Positions 34,491-43,275 of a stretch of 64,000 nt of DNA are shown here, in pieces; the first letter of the stretch is position 1, and every line of letters starts with the position of its first letter. Made by a program: the position numbers and the translations under genes. The notes under the pieces are model-generated. The model did no database searches, was not told where the DNA came from, and saw only the letters and a program-made list of their open reading frames with translations. The DNA comes from Denitrobaculum tricleocarpae (GTDB lineage Bacteria; Pseudomonadota; Alphaproteobacteria; Kiloniellales; Kiloniellaceae), in NCBI RefSeq assembly GCF_007004665.1, contig NZ_ML660056.1:428276-492275 (forward strand), in the 5' to 3' direction.

Positions 34491-35189
34491 TTGAGACGCG
34501 CTGACCGTTTGTTCGACATTATCCAGATTTTGCGCTCCGCAAGCGGTCCTGTGACTGCGGACCAGATTGCGGAACGGCTCGAAGTGACCGTGCGCACCAT
34601 ATATCGCGATATCGTGACGCTGCAAGCCAGCCGGGTTCCCATCGAAGGTGCCGCCGGTATCGGCTATGTCCTGCGCTCGGGTTTCGATATGCCGCCGCTG
34701 ATGTTCTCCTCGGATGAGACCGAAGCCTTGCTGGTCGGCATGAGCCTTTTGCGGCGCACGAGTGATCAGGGCCTTCATCGCGCGGCCCAATCTATCCTCG
34801 CGAAGGTCGAAGCAGTCCTGCCGAGCGACCGCGTTGGCTCTCTCGACAAGCGGCCCTTTTTCGTTTGCGATTATGGCGCGGAGCCTTCTCCGCTGACCGA
34901 TCTGGCGGAGATCCGAAAGACCATACGGGAAAGCAAAAAACTCGAAATCGATTACCAGGACGCCAACGGCCAGGTGACGACACGTATCATCTGGCCAATC
35001 GCAGTTGCCTACTATGTCGAAGTGGAACTGGTCTGTGCCTGGTGCGAGCTGCGCGAGGATTTTCGGCACTTTCGGGTCGACCGCATTGACCGGCTCGAAT
35101 TCCTCAAGGAAAGCTTTGCTGACAGTGGCCGGCATCTGATCGATGAATGGATGGCCGCGACCAATGGCCGGCAGCCTTCTCTCTCGTGA
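34491..35189 (+). CDS. WYL-domain transcriptional regulator (YafY type)
   Basis: 232 aa. An N-terminal HTH_11 motif (RADRLFDIIQILRSA, QIAERLEVTVRTIYRDIVTL) precedes a WYL ligand-sensing domain whose start is LEIDYQDANGQVTTRIIWPIAVAYY. TTG at 34491 is preferred: AGGAGAG lies eight bases upstream and the protein then begins at the DNA-binding domain; the frame extends to 34443. The stop codon overlaps a palindrome in front of the next gene. It probably controls the neighbouring isochorismatase and 35264 genes, and possibly itself. The ligand is unknown. Confidence 0.88.
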   Translation: MRRADRLFDIIQILRSASGPVTADQIAERLEVTVRTIYRDIVTLQASRVPIEGAAGIGYVLRSGFDMPPLMFSSDETEALLVGMSLLRRTSDQGLHRAAQSILAKVEAVLPSDRVGSLDKRPFFVCDYGAEPSPLTDLAEIRKTIRESKKLEIDYQDANGQVTTRIIWPIAVAYYVEVELVCAWCELREDFRHFRVDRIDRLEFLKESFADSGRHLIDEWMAATNGRQPSLS

Positions 35190-35202
35190 CAGAATGTTGT
35201 CA
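35187..35202. promoter_or_regulatory. Palindrome copy 2, candidate WYL-regulator site
   Basis: TGACA-GAATGT-TGTCA, overlapping the WYL stop codon and 61 bp upstream of the gene at 35264, where an operator would be expected. It matches the copy at 33835 at all but one position of the 17-bp shared core. Confidence 0.55.
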
Positions 35203-35263
35203 GGAGCCTTCTGTTCCAATGTGCGGATAGTCATCCACCTCAGCAGCACGTTGGAACAAATTC

Positions 35264-35713
35264 ATGGAACAGGTGAAAATTTTAAAAGACGGTTTTGAAA
35301 CACACTCCATGTTGATGGAACCGCATTGGCTCGTAACTTTTCAGGCGCCGGTCGAGGATATCGACCGCATCTTCGAGGAAATCACAATCCACACGCCCCT
35401 CCAGCATGGCAAGACAGACAAGAACGGCTTCCGAACATCCAGCGGCCAGGAGTATTACCGGCCGAGGGAAGGCACGCCGACAGGCGCCGAGGAGGAGATC
35501 CGCAAACGGCCCGGCGTCGACGAAATGTCCTTCTTCATTCCGCAGGACAATCAGGTACTAGAGCGCGTGATTGAGGCGATCTATGCGGTCCACAGCTACT
35601 ATGAGCCGGTCGTGTTTGTCCGCGAGGTGTTGCGCAGCCGCTGCAAAGGTCTCGACGATTCCAGGAACCCGCATCGCTGGTGGAACAAAAGCGGCGACTG
35701 GAAAACGGCTTGA
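35264..35713 (+). CDS. Conserved protein resembling the CutA/PII-like insert domain of NIF3 (YqfO)
   Basis: 149 aa, no signal peptide or membrane segment. The layout HWLVTFQAPVEDIDRIFEEI, an aromatic Gly/Arg loop EYYRPREGTPTGAEEEI, a middle strand EMSFFIPQDNQVLERVIEAIYAVHSYYEPVVFVREV resembles the trimeric PII/CutA-like domain inserted in NIF3-family proteins, here free-standing. HSYYEP parallels the HPYEEP of that family. The family link is from memory of the pattern only. It lies next to the WYL gene and behind its putative operator, so it is probably that regulator's target. The biochemical role is unknown. Confidence 0.7.
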   Translation: MEQVKILKDGFETHSMLMEPHWLVTFQAPVEDIDRIFEEITIHTPLQHGKTDKNGFRTSSGQEYYRPREGTPTGAEEEIRKRPGVDEMSFFIPQDNQVLERVIEAIYAVHSYYEPVVFVREVLRSRCKGLDDSRNPHRWWNKSGDWKTA

Positions 35714-35739
35714 CGTGTATTTGACGCCCATGCCGGCGC

Positions 35740-36762
35740 TTACTGGAACGGCGGCGCCCGCATCAGGCCGCCGTCGATCCACAGCGCATTGGGTCCCCGT
35801 TCCAACTCGGTCGGACGTCCGGGCCCGAAGTGGCGATCGTAGACTTCACCATAGTTGCCGACCGCCTCGACGATCCGATAGGCCCACAAAACATCAAGGC
35901 CCAGTTGCGTCCCGAAGTCACCCTCAAACCCGAGCAGACGCCGGATCGCAGGATCTTCGGTTGAAGAGGCCATAGATGCCAGGCTTTCCGAAGAGACCTG
36001 CTTCTCTTCCGCGACGAGCATCGCAAAAACACCCCAGCGGACCACATTCTGCCAGGCCCGGTCCCCGCTCAGGGTCACGGGCCCCATCAGGCGTTTGGAG
36101 AGCAGGTCCGGAAGGATCTCATAGAGTGCCGCGCCGTTCTCTTCCCGGCTTCTGACGCCGGCCAATGCAAGGCGTCCGGCCATCAGCGCGGTACAGGAAC
36201 CCTCACGGAGCTGAAGGACGCCCTCTTCTATCGAGCCGGTCTCTCGGACATTCAAAGTCATCCGGTTCTGAGACGCGAAGGCTTCGATGCGGCCCTTCGC
36301 CTCATCGTCACCGCTAAAACATACGCTTCCACCATCAAGTTCCAAAGCGTTGGAAAAGGCGTCCGCACGCCTGACCATCAGACCAAGACTGTTCACGAAG
36401 GCACTGCCCGCGAAGCTGACGTCACGCCGCCCGAAGAGTGCGTCTTCGTGCAGGGCCAAGACATCGATCCGACCGTCGTTTAAAGCCTTTAAGCCGGTCT
36501 CAGGGCCAACTTCAACAAAGGAAACCTGATCCGGCGTGCCGAACAGAGCAGCCGACCAGGATCGGCACAGATCGATTTCAAACCCGCGCCAGTTCCCGCT
36601 GTCATCCTTGACGGCCAGGCCCTCTTGTCCCGCCTGGACCCCACACCTGAGCAGACCGTCGCTCTTGATTTGATCGAGGATCTCGCCGGCCGCGGCCGGC
36701 AGGGAAAACCCGAGCAGAACAAGCGTAAAAAAAATCGCCGAGCGGGATAGGATTTTGAGCAT
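35740..36762 (-). CDS. Second AapJ-like amino-acid binding protein (diverged paralogue)
   Basis: 340 aa from MLKILSRS; a longer start at 36786 lies in the loop of a terminator hairpin. A signal peptide (AIFFTLVLLGFSLPAAAG) is followed by an SBP_bac_3 fold: GLLRCGVQAGQEGLAVKDDSGNWRGFEIDLCRSWSAALFG. It aligns along its length with AapJ at 40077, for example the ends ERGPNALWIDGGLMRAPP and ERGLNALWTDGGILYAPP, but with low identity, so a different ligand is likely. It is the last gene of the aap region, behind the terminator at 36768-36798; I see no good Shine-Dalgarno. Confidence 0.85.
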   Translation of the reverse strand: MLKILSRSAIFFTLVLLGFSLPAAAGEILDQIKSDGLLRCGVQAGQEGLAVKDDSGNWRGFEIDLCRSWSAALFGTPDQVSFVEVGPETGLKALNDGRIDVLALHEDALFGRRDVSFAGSAFVNSLGLMVRRADAFSNALELDGGSVCFSGDDEAKGRIEAFASQNRMTLNVRETGSIEEGVLQLREGSCTALMAGRLALAGVRSREENGAALYEILPDLLSKRLMGPVTLSGDRAWQNVVRWGVFAMLVAEEKQVSSESLASMASSTEDPAIRRLLGFEGDFGTQLGLDVLWAYRIVEAVGNYGEVYDRHFGPGRPTELERGPNALWIDGGLMRAPPFQ

Positions 36763-36767
36763 AAGAC

Positions 36768-36798
36768 AAAAAAAGGGCGCAATCATCCGATCGCGCCC
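36768..36798 (-). terminator. Intrinsic terminator after aapP, overlapping the next gene's upstream start
   Basis: The minus strand has a 10-bp stem (GGGCGCGATC 36798-36789 with GATTGCGCCC 36784-36775, one G-U pair), loop GGAT, and seven T residues at 36774-36768. It begins 13 bp after the aapP stop. This is the best intrinsic terminator in the window. Confidence 0.85.
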
Positions 36799-36810
36799 CT
36801 TTGTTTCCGT

Positions 36811-37590
36811 TTAGTGAGCCAGGATCTGGCTGAGGAACTGCTGCGTCCGCTCCGACTGCGGATTGTTGAAGAATTCCTCCGGCTCGTTTTGCTCGATGAT
36901 TTCTCCACCGTCCATAAAGATGACCCGGTCGGCAACCTTGCGGGCGAAGCCCATTTCATGGGTCACGCAGATCATCGTCATACCGGTTTCGGCCAGATTG
37001 ACCATGACCTCGAGCACTTCGGCGATCATTTCAGGATCGAGTGCGGAAGTTGGCTCATCGAACAGCATGATGCGCGGGCTCATACAGAGCGAGCGCGCAA
37101 TGGCCACACGCTGCTGCTGACCACCGGAAAGCTGGCCGGGGTACTTAGCCGCCTGCTCCGGGATCCGCACCTTGTTGAGGAACTCCATCGCGATCTCTTC
37201 GGCTTCTGCCTTGGGCACCTTCCGGACCCAGATCGGAGCCAGTGTGCAGTTCTCCAGAACGGTCAGATGCGGGAACAGGTTGAAGTGCTGGAAGCACATC
37301 CCAACCTCCCGCCGGATCGCATCGATGTTCTTCAGGTTTCCCGTCAGTTCGATATCATCAACGATGATCTGCCCCTGCTGGTGCTCTTCCAAGCGGTTGA
37401 TACAGCGGATCATCGTCGACTTACCGGACCCGGAAGGACCGCAAACAACGATACGTTCGCCACGGCGCACCGTCAGGTTGATGTCCTTCAGGACATGAAA
37501 CTGACCGTACCATTTATGCATACCAATAATCTGAATGGCAACTTCATCGGAAACTCCGGGAGTCGACACGCGCTGAACAGCGTCAGACAT
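36811..37590 (-). CDS. aapP: General amino-acid ABC transporter ATPase
   Basis: 259-aa ATPase of a polar amino-acid transporter. Walker A is GPSGSGKST, the signature is [15 protein letters not shown] and Walker B is [36 protein letters not shown] is the usual AapP/GlnQ opening. GATAGGAGAG precedes the ATG. It is fourth in the aapJQMP operon, 10 bp after aapM, and ends just before a strong intrinsic terminator. Confidence 0.95.
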   Translation of the reverse strand: MSDAVQRVSTPGVSDEVAIQIIGMHKWYGQFHVLKDINLTVRRGERIVVCGPSGSGKSTMIRCINRLEEHQQGQIIVDDIELTGNLKNIDAIRREVGMCFQHFNLFPHLTVLENCTLAPIWVRKVPKAEAEEIAMEFLNKVRIPEQAAKYPGQLSGGQQQRVAIARSLCMSPRIMLFDEPTSALDPEMIAEVLEVMVNLAETGMTMICVTHEMGFARKVADRVIFMDGGEIIEQNEPEEFFNNPQSERTQQFLSQILAH

Positions 37591-37600
37591 AAATTCTCTC

Positions 37601-38743
37601 CTATCGCTTGTGACCGGTATGCAGCTTGGCTTCGAGCCATATGCTGTACCGGGACATGCCGAAACAGAACACCCAATAGATCACCGCCACGAAGGCGTAG
37701 GACTCGTGACTAAGCCCGATCCAGTTGGCATCGGTAATAACCGTTTTCGCAATTCCGAGCAGATCGAACAAACCGATGATCAGAACCAACGATGTGTCTT
37801 TGAAAAGACCGATGAAGGTGTTCACGATCCCGGGAATAACAATCCGCAAAGCCTGTGGAAGAATGATCAGGTACATCATTTTCCAGAAGCTCAGACCCAT
37901 GGCCGCGGCGGCTTCGTATTGCCCCTTCGGGATCGCCTGCAGACCGCCTCTGATCACCTCCGCCATGTAAGCCGCCGAGAAGAGCGAGACGCCGATCAAA
38001 CACCGCAACAGCTTATCGAAGTTCACACCTTCCGGCAGGAACAACGGCACCATCACGGATGACATGAACAGGATCGTGATCAGGGGCACGCCACGGACAA
38101 ACTCAATGAAGGTGACGCACATGGCGCGCACCACGGGCATATTCGAGCGTCTGCCCAAGGCCAGGGCTACCCCGATCGGCAAGGAGGCCACAATTCCCGT
38201 CACACCGATCACCAGTGTAAGAAGGAGGCCACCCCACTGCGGCGTTTCCACGGTGGTCAGCCATGCATCCGGTCCGGATCCAGTGCCGCTGAGCAGATAA
38301 AAGCCGGTAATCGGCAGGAGCAGGGTGTTGACCAGCAAGATCTTGCGAAACGGGATCTTGTCAAAAAGCACCGGAAGCAGGGCAAGAGCCAGAACCAGAC
38401 CTGCGACATAAACGCGCCAAAGCTCGTCCGATGGATACAGGCCGAAAAGGTACTGCTTAAGCCGGACATCGATCAGCGCCCAACAGGCCCCCGCTGACGT
38501 GCAGTCCGTTCGGGAAGCTCCCGTGAAGTCCGCCTCGAAGTAGACCCAGTCCAGAATGGGCGGGATCGACACAACGAGGAAGTATACCGCGAGAAGCGTC
38601 AAAATGGTGTTGGGGATGCTGGAGAAGAGGTTGCTTCGCAGCCAGCCGACGACCCCGACCGTTCCCGGAGGTGGCGGAAGGTCCGGATGTTCCCCTGGAG
38701 GATAGTGTTGCCCGGGGGCATTGCTTTGCGTGATATCACTCAT
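37601..38743 (-). CDS. aapM: General amino-acid ABC transporter permease
   Basis: 380-aa permease with an N-terminal extension of about 180 residues (several helices) before the amino-acid permease domain, as in rhizobial AapM. The EAA-loop is [24 protein letters not shown], ending the core before [18 protein letters not shown]. It pairs with aapQ in the heterodimeric membrane pore. It lies 12 bp after aapQ and 10 bp before aapP. Confidence 0.95.
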   Translation of the reverse strand: MSDITQSNAPGQHYPPGEHPDLPPPPGTVGVVGWLRSNLFSSIPNTILTLLAVYFLVVSIPPILDWVYFEADFTGASRTDCTSAGACWALIDVRLKQYLFGLYPSDELWRVYVAGLVLALALLPVLFDKIPFRKILLVNTLLLPITGFYLLSGTGSGPDAWLTTVETPQWGGLLLTLVIGVTGIVASLPIGVALALGRRSNMPVVRAMCVTFIEFVRGVPLITILFMSSVMVPLFLPEGVNFDKLLRCLIGVSLFSAAYMAEVIRGGLQAIPKGQYEAAAAMGLSFWKMMYLIILPQALRIVIPGIVNTFIGLFKDTSLVLIIGLFDLLGIAKTVITDANWIGLSHESYAFVAVIYWVFCFGMSRYSIWLEAKLHTGHKR

Positions 38744-38755
38744 CCTGCTGCCCCT

Positions 38756-39937
38756 TCATCGCTCAACCAGCGCAATGCGCTTGTTGTAATAGTTCATCAG
38801 CATGGAAATAAGCAGGCTGATACTCAGATAAACCAGCATGGTCATCATGATGATCTCGATCGCCTGACCGGTTTGGTTCAGGGACGTGCCGCCAAAGGTA
38901 GAGACAAGATCGGGATACCCGATCGCGATGGCGAGCGACGAGTTCTTGGTGAGATTGAGATACTGACTGGTCAAAGGCGGCACGATGACCCGCAGCGCTT
39001 GCGGCAAGACAATCATGCGCATCGTCCAGTTCGGCTTGAGACCAAGCGAAAAGGCGGCTTCTGTTTGACCGTGACTGACCGCCTGAATACCCGCACGCAC
39101 GATTTCGGCGATGAAGCCTGCGGTATAGACGGACAGCGAAAACCACAGGGCGACGAACTCTGGCCGCAAGACCATTCCGCCCTTGAAGTTGAATCCGCCT
39201 TTTTCGGGATAGTCGAAAGTCAGAGGAAAGCCAGTGACCACTGCGGCAAGTGCCGGGAGCCCGATAATCAGCGCAACCGATGTCGAAAAAACCGGGAAGG
39301 TTTGTCCCGTCTGCTCCTGGCGTTTTCGCGCCACCCTCGCGATGATGGGAACGGCAATGACCGCTACAAAAAACGCGATGACGATGAGCCCGATCCCGTC
39401 ACCGGGGATTGGCCTCGGCAGGTAGAAACCCCGATTACTCAAGAACATGGTTTCGAATACTGGGATTGCGTCTCTCACTCTGGGCAATCCGAGCAATACA
39501 CCGTACCAGAACAGGATTTGCAGCAACAACGGCACGTTACGCACAACTTCGACGTACCAGTAGACCAGTTTGCTGACCAGCCAGTTTTTCGAAAGCCGCA
39601 AGACACCCAGGATCACCCCGAGGATCGTCGCGGCGATGATTCCCGTGACCGCGACCGAAAGAGTGTTCAGAAGGCCGACGACGAAGACACGTCCGTGCGT
39701 ATCCGTAGCGGTATAAGGAATAAGCGACATGGCAACGTCGTAGCCTGCCGGTGAATCCAGGAAACCAAAGCCGGTCGAGATACCCAAGGCCTCGAGGTTA
39801 CGCGCTGTATTGGTTCCGATGTATATGAAGAAAACTGCGACCAAGAAGAACGCCAAAGCCTGAAAAATAATTGCTCTGGTGCGTTGATCGCTCAGAAGTG
39901 AGCCCCGGTTAGGGCCATCTATGCTCTGTGTAGCCAT
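38756..39937 (-). CDS. aapQ: General amino-acid ABC transporter permease
   Basis: 393-aa permease. ATG 39937 follows AGGGGA, giving MATQSIDGPN; an in-frame start ten codons upstream is less likely. Membrane helices begin at IIFQALAFFLVAVFFIYIG. Characteristic segments are GVLLGLPRVRDAIPVFETMFLSNRGFYLPRP and the EAA-like AAFSLGLKPNWTMRMIVLPQALRV. It follows aapJ across a hairpin-containing gap and precedes aapM by 12 bp. Confidence 0.94.
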   Translation of the reverse strand: MATQSIDGPNRGSLLSDQRTRAIIFQALAFFLVAVFFIYIGTNTARNLEALGISTGFGFLDSPAGYDVAMSLIPYTATDTHGRVFVVGLLNTLSVAVTGIIAATILGVILGVLRLSKNWLVSKLVYWYVEVVRNVPLLLQILFWYGVLLGLPRVRDAIPVFETMFLSNRGFYLPRPIPGDGIGLIVIAFFVAVIAVPIIARVARKRQEQTGQTFPVFSTSVALIIGLPALAAVVTGFPLTFDYPEKGGFNFKGGMVLRPEFVALWFSLSVYTAGFIAEIVRAGIQAVSHGQTEAAFSLGLKPNWTMRMIVLPQALRVIVPPLTSQYLNLTKNSSLAIAIGYPDLVSTFGGTSLNQTGQAIEIIMMTMLVYLSISLLISMLMNYYNKRIALVER

Positions 39938-40012
39938 GCCGTCCCCTGCTGGCTGACCGAACACCAAGGTCCCCTGTACCGAACCTTGATATCAGTAACT
40001 GAAACGACCTGA

Positions 40013-40041
40013 AGCACGCCAGGCAATGGGCCTGGCGTGCT
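40013..40041 (-). terminator. Hairpin between aapJ and aapQ
   Basis: AGCACGCCAGG (40013-40023) / CCTGGCGTGCT (40031-40041): a perfect 11-bp stem with a 7-nt loop in the gap between aapJ and aapQ. On the minus strand only a short T pair follows, so partial termination or mRNA protection of aapJ is more likely than a full stop. Confidence 0.65.
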
Positions 40042-40076
40042 TTTTCAGATCACTTTAAGCAGTTTTTCTGCCTTTA

Positions 40077-41093
40077 TTAGCGCATCGGCGGGGCATAAAG
40101 GATGCCGCCGTCGGTCCAAAGAGCGTTCAGGCCGCGCTCGAGGGCCAGGGGAGTCGTCGTACCGAGGTTACGCTCGAACGACTCGCCGTAGTTGCCGACC
40201 TGCATGATGATGTTTTTCGCCCAGTCAGCCGGCAGGCCAAGCTGTGCGCCCATATCACCTTCGCCGCCCAGAAGCCGGAGAATTTCCGGGTTCTTGGAGG
40301 TCGAAGCCATCTCTTCGGCATTTGCCGAGGTCACACCCAGTTCTTCAGCAACGATCATGGCGCCGAGAGTCCAGCGGGCAATGTCGCCCCACTGGTTGTC
40401 ACCGTGGCGCACGAGCGGACCGAGCGGCTCCTTGGAGATAATCTCCGGAAGGATAATGTGCTCGCTGGGGTCAGCCATGGTCGAACGCTGAGCAGCCAGA
40501 CCGGAAGCATCCGTCGTATAGACGTCGCAACGCTCTTCCTCATAAACGCCACGGCCTTCAGCGGAAGTCTCGATGACAACCGACTCATAGCTCATGCCGT
40601 TGGTGCGGAAGTAGTCAGCCAGGTTCAACTCGGTGGTCGTACCTGTCTGGATGCAGACCGAAGCGCCATCAAGTTCTTTGGCACTGGTTACACCGAGGCT
40701 CTTACGGACCATGAAGCCCTGACCATCGTAGTAGTTAACGCCGATAAACTCGAAACCGAGATTGACGTCACGGGAGAAGGTCCAGGTCGTGTTCCGCGCC
40801 AGGACGTCGATTTCACCGGACTGAAGTGCGGTGAAACGCTCTTTGGAGGTCGTTGGCGTGTACTTTACCTGAGCGGCATCACCGAAGATGGCTGCAGCCA
40901 TCGCACGGCAGAAGTCCACGTCAAAACCGGCCCACTCGCCCTGATCGTTTGGAGCCCCGAAACCGGCAAGGCCGGTGGTCACGCCGCATTGAACGAAGCC
41001 CTTGGCTTTTACATCATCGAGTGTTCCCGCAGATGCACCAGTGGTCAACGCTGTTACCGCCGCGGCGGCGAAGAGAAACTTTCCAAGCTTCAT
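40077..41093 (-). CDS. aapJ: General amino-acid ABC transporter substrate-binding protein
   Basis: 338-aa periplasmic receptor for L-amino acids. A signal peptide (KFLFAAAAVTALTTGASAG) leads to TLDDVKAKGFVQCGVTTGLAGFGAPNDQGEWAGFDVDFCRAMAAAIFG, the AapJ/BztA signature. The conserved DVLARNTTWTFSRDVNLGFEFIGVNYYDGQGFMVRK segment also fits. CAGGGAAGA lies upstream of the ATG. It is the first gene of aapJQMP, typically the most highly expressed. A 513-bp divergent intergenic region lies upstream. Confidence 0.95.
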   Translation of the reverse strand: MKLGKFLFAAAAVTALTTGASAGTLDDVKAKGFVQCGVTTGLAGFGAPNDQGEWAGFDVDFCRAMAAAIFGDAAQVKYTPTTSKERFTALQSGEIDVLARNTTWTFSRDVNLGFEFIGVNYYDGQGFMVRKSLGVTSAKELDGASVCIQTGTTTELNLADYFRTNGMSYESVVIETSAEGRGVYEEERCDVYTTDASGLAAQRSTMADPSEHIILPEIISKEPLGPLVRHGDNQWGDIARWTLGAMIVAEELGVTSANAEEMASTSKNPEILRLLGGEGDMGAQLGLPADWAKNIIMQVGNYGESFERNLGTTTPLALERGLNALWTDGGILYAPPMR

Positions 41094-41606
41094 TGGTAGG
41101 ATCTTCCCTGCTGTTCAATTCAAAAATCTTGTTGTTTTTGGCGTGAGAACGCTGCAATCGCCCGTTGCTATTGCCTCTTGACCTTCTATGGATCCTCGAC
41201 GACGGGTCGCCTACAGCAACTCTTCACAGGCAAACCATGTCCCATCATGGCGTGAAACGCAACAGGCCTAAACCACAGATAAGTAAATTGTTACCCGACA
41301 ATGACATTAAACCTTTGCTTTAAAACATCTATTTGAAAATCGCCACGTCCGATTGGTTGTGGTAGTTCGGCTAAAAACCATGAAGACGCGAGTTTCTTGA
41401 GGTTTGGAAGATCTCCCCGCAGCCTCCTTGCAGGTTGAGCTTTGATCCGGCTCCAACCAGAAGTTGCCCGCTCCCTTGCGGCAGCAAACCAAGGACTGGC
41501 ATGACCGCCGCTGGCCTGTCATAACCATAGAGTCGCCGGATTCAGACAGGGTCCGTGGACCGAATGATGAACAGAACAGAACAGCCCAGTACACGGACTT
41601 CAGAGC
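41094..41606. other. Divergent intergenic region between aapJ and metC
   Basis: No gene is supported on either strand, although a 95-codon minus-strand frame exists. It should carry the promoters of aapJ (leftward) and metC (rightward); the AT-rich part near 41275-41345 is the likeliest place. I compared it by eye with SAM-II riboswitches, the usual met-gene element in alphaproteobacteria, and found no match. Confidence 0.35.
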
Positions 41607-42803
41607 ATGTCTCCCTCACACCGCAAGCCAAACACTCTCCTTACCCATTTGGGCAGAGAACCGAAGAAGCAGCACGGTGCGGTCAACCCGCCCGTCTATC
41701 ACGCTTCCACTATCCTGTTTGAGGACGTCGAAAGTCTCCGCGCGGCAAAAGAAATACGCATGCGGCCGGATGCCGTGACCTATGGCCGGATGGGGACCCC
41801 CACAACAATGGCTCTGCAGGATTCGGTCGCAGCCCTTGAGGGCGGGTATGCCGGCATCGCCGTTTCCTCGGGACTTGCCGCCGTCACGGCCAGTATCATG
41901 TCCTTTGTCCAGGCCGGAGATCACGTTCTCATGACTGACTCGGTTTACGGTCCGGCGCGTGCTTTCTGCGACTCCACACTCGCAAAGTTCGGTGTCGAAA
42001 CAACTTACTACGATCCCTTGATCGGAAGTGATATCGCCTCGCTCATCAGGGAAAATACCAAGATCGTCTTTACGGAATCACCCGGGTCGCAAACCTTCGA
42101 GGTGCAGGACATTCCCGCCATTGCCGAAGCCGCCCATGCCGCCGGCGCCGCCGTTTTGATGGATAACACCTGGGGCACACCGCTCTACTGCAAATCATTC
42201 GAACTGGGCGTCGACGTCTCCATCCATGCCGGAACCAAGTACATCGTCGGCCATTCCGACGCGATGCTGGGCATCATCGTCACCAGCCAGGCCTTTTACG
42301 AGAAGGTACGGCGCGGCGTCATGTCGCTCGGACACAGCGCGGCACCGGACGATGTCTTTCTGGGCTTGCGTGGTTTCAGAACGCTCTCGGTCAGGCTCGA
42401 GCAGCACCACAAGAACGGCGTCGCATTAGCGACCTGGCTTCAGCAGCGCCCCGAGGTCGCAAGAGTAATGCACCCTGCTCTGCCCGATGACCCCGGCCAC
42501 GAACTCTGGAAACGCGATTTCTCGGGCGCCTGCGGTCTCTTCGGGCTTGTCTTGCATCCGGTCGCGCAGTCCGCTGTCGATCAAATGCTGAACCATCTCG
42601 AGCTCTACGGCATGGGCTATAGCTGGGGTGGTTTCGAGAGCCTGATTGTTCCAACCGATCCACGCTCGATCAGGACCGCCACCGACTGGAACGCGCAGGG
42701 CCCCTCCTTGCGGATTCACGCCGGCCTGGAAGACATCGACGATCTGATCGCCGATCTCGAGGCGGGTTTTGAGCGCCTCAATCGCGCCGTGGCCGCCGAG
42801 TAA
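41607..42803 (+). CDS. metC: Cystathionine beta-lyase
   Basis: 398-aa PLP-dependent trans-sulfuration enzyme converting cystathionine to homocysteine. The Schiff-base Lys is in [21 protein letters not shown]-terminal [34 protein letters not shown] matches MetC. The C-terminal [16 protein letters not shown] is typical of MetC rather than gamma-synthase. The start codon at 41607 lacks a strong Shine-Dalgarno. It is followed by hisI at 61 bp. Confidence 0.93.
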   Translation: MSPSHRKPNTLLTHLGREPKKQHGAVNPPVYHASTILFEDVESLRAAKEIRMRPDAVTYGRMGTPTTMALQDSVAALEGGYAGIAVSSGLAAVTASIMSFVQAGDHVLMTDSVYGPARAFCDSTLAKFGVETTYYDPLIGSDIASLIRENTKIVFTESPGSQTFEVQDIPAIAEAAHAAGAAVLMDNTWGTPLYCKSFELGVDVSIHAGTKYIVGHSDAMLGIIVTSQAFYEKVRRGVMSLGHSAAPDDVFLGLRGFRTLSVRLEQHHKNGVALATWLQQRPEVARVMHPALPDDPGHELWKRDFSGACGLFGLVLHPVAQSAVDQMLNHLELYGMGYSWGGFESLIVPTDPRSIRTATDWNAQGPSLRIHAGLEDIDDLIADLEAGFERLNRAVAAE

Positions 42804-42864
42804 GACTAGCCCCCGAGTAAGACTTGGCTGCCATCACCCACGAAAGAAACCGGACAGAGCTTTT

Positions 42865-43275
42865 ATGATGAGCGAAGCTATTTCACTTCCCGACACACTG
42901 GCGCAGGAAGTTGCCTTCGATGACAAAGGATTGATCGCAGCGATCGCGCAACAGCACGACACCGGTGAAGTCCTGATGATGGCCTGGATGAACCGCCAGT
43001 CTCTGGCGGAGACCATCGCGACCGGACAAGTCTGCTATTGGTCCCGCTCCCGTCAAAGCCTGTGGCGAAAGGGCGAGAGTTCGGGACAGGTGCAAAAGCT
43101 TGTTGAATTGGCTTTGGACTGCGACGGTGACTGCCTGCTTTTGAAGGTGGATCAAACCGGCGTCGCCTGCCACACAGGCCGGCGGAACTGCTTTTATCGC
43201 GTCCTTACCGACGATCACCGCCTGGAGGACAGATTGCCGGTTCTGAAAGATCCAGAAGATCTGTACGGGAAATAG
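42865..43275 (+). CDS. hisI: Phosphoribosyl-AMP cyclohydrolase
   Basis: 136 aa; third enzyme of histidine synthesis, opening the adenine ring of PR-AMP. Metal and catalytic residues are in [30 protein letters not shown] (DxDGD) and [12 protein letters not shown], all characteristic. The ATG at 42865 (with another ATG at 42868) fits the family; the frame extends upstream without support. It is the short HisI without the HisE domain. modA begins at the base after its stop codon, suggesting shared transcription. Confidence 0.93.
   Translation: MMSEAISLPDTLAQEVAFDDKGLIAAIAQQHDTGEVLMMAWMNRQSLAETIATGQVCYWSRSRQSLWRKGESSGQVQKLVELALDCDGDCLLLKVDQTGVACHTGRRNCFYRVLTDDHRLEDRLPVLKDPEDLYGK

Noticed and set aside
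33867..35249. 460-codon minus-strand frame reading through the isochorismatase gene and across the WYL gene
   Set aside because: Only the last 179 codons match a family; the upstream part is the antisense of the WYL gene and has no protein-like features.
41307..41594. 95-codon minus-strand frame between aapJ and metC
   Set aside because: No ribosome site, unusual composition and no family resemblance; the region is better seen as regulatory.
41094..41606. SAM-II riboswitch upstream of metC
   Set aside because: A stretch with GGTTGTGG and GGCTAAAAACC looked suggestive, but the conserved core pairing and CTTTAAAC element are missing.
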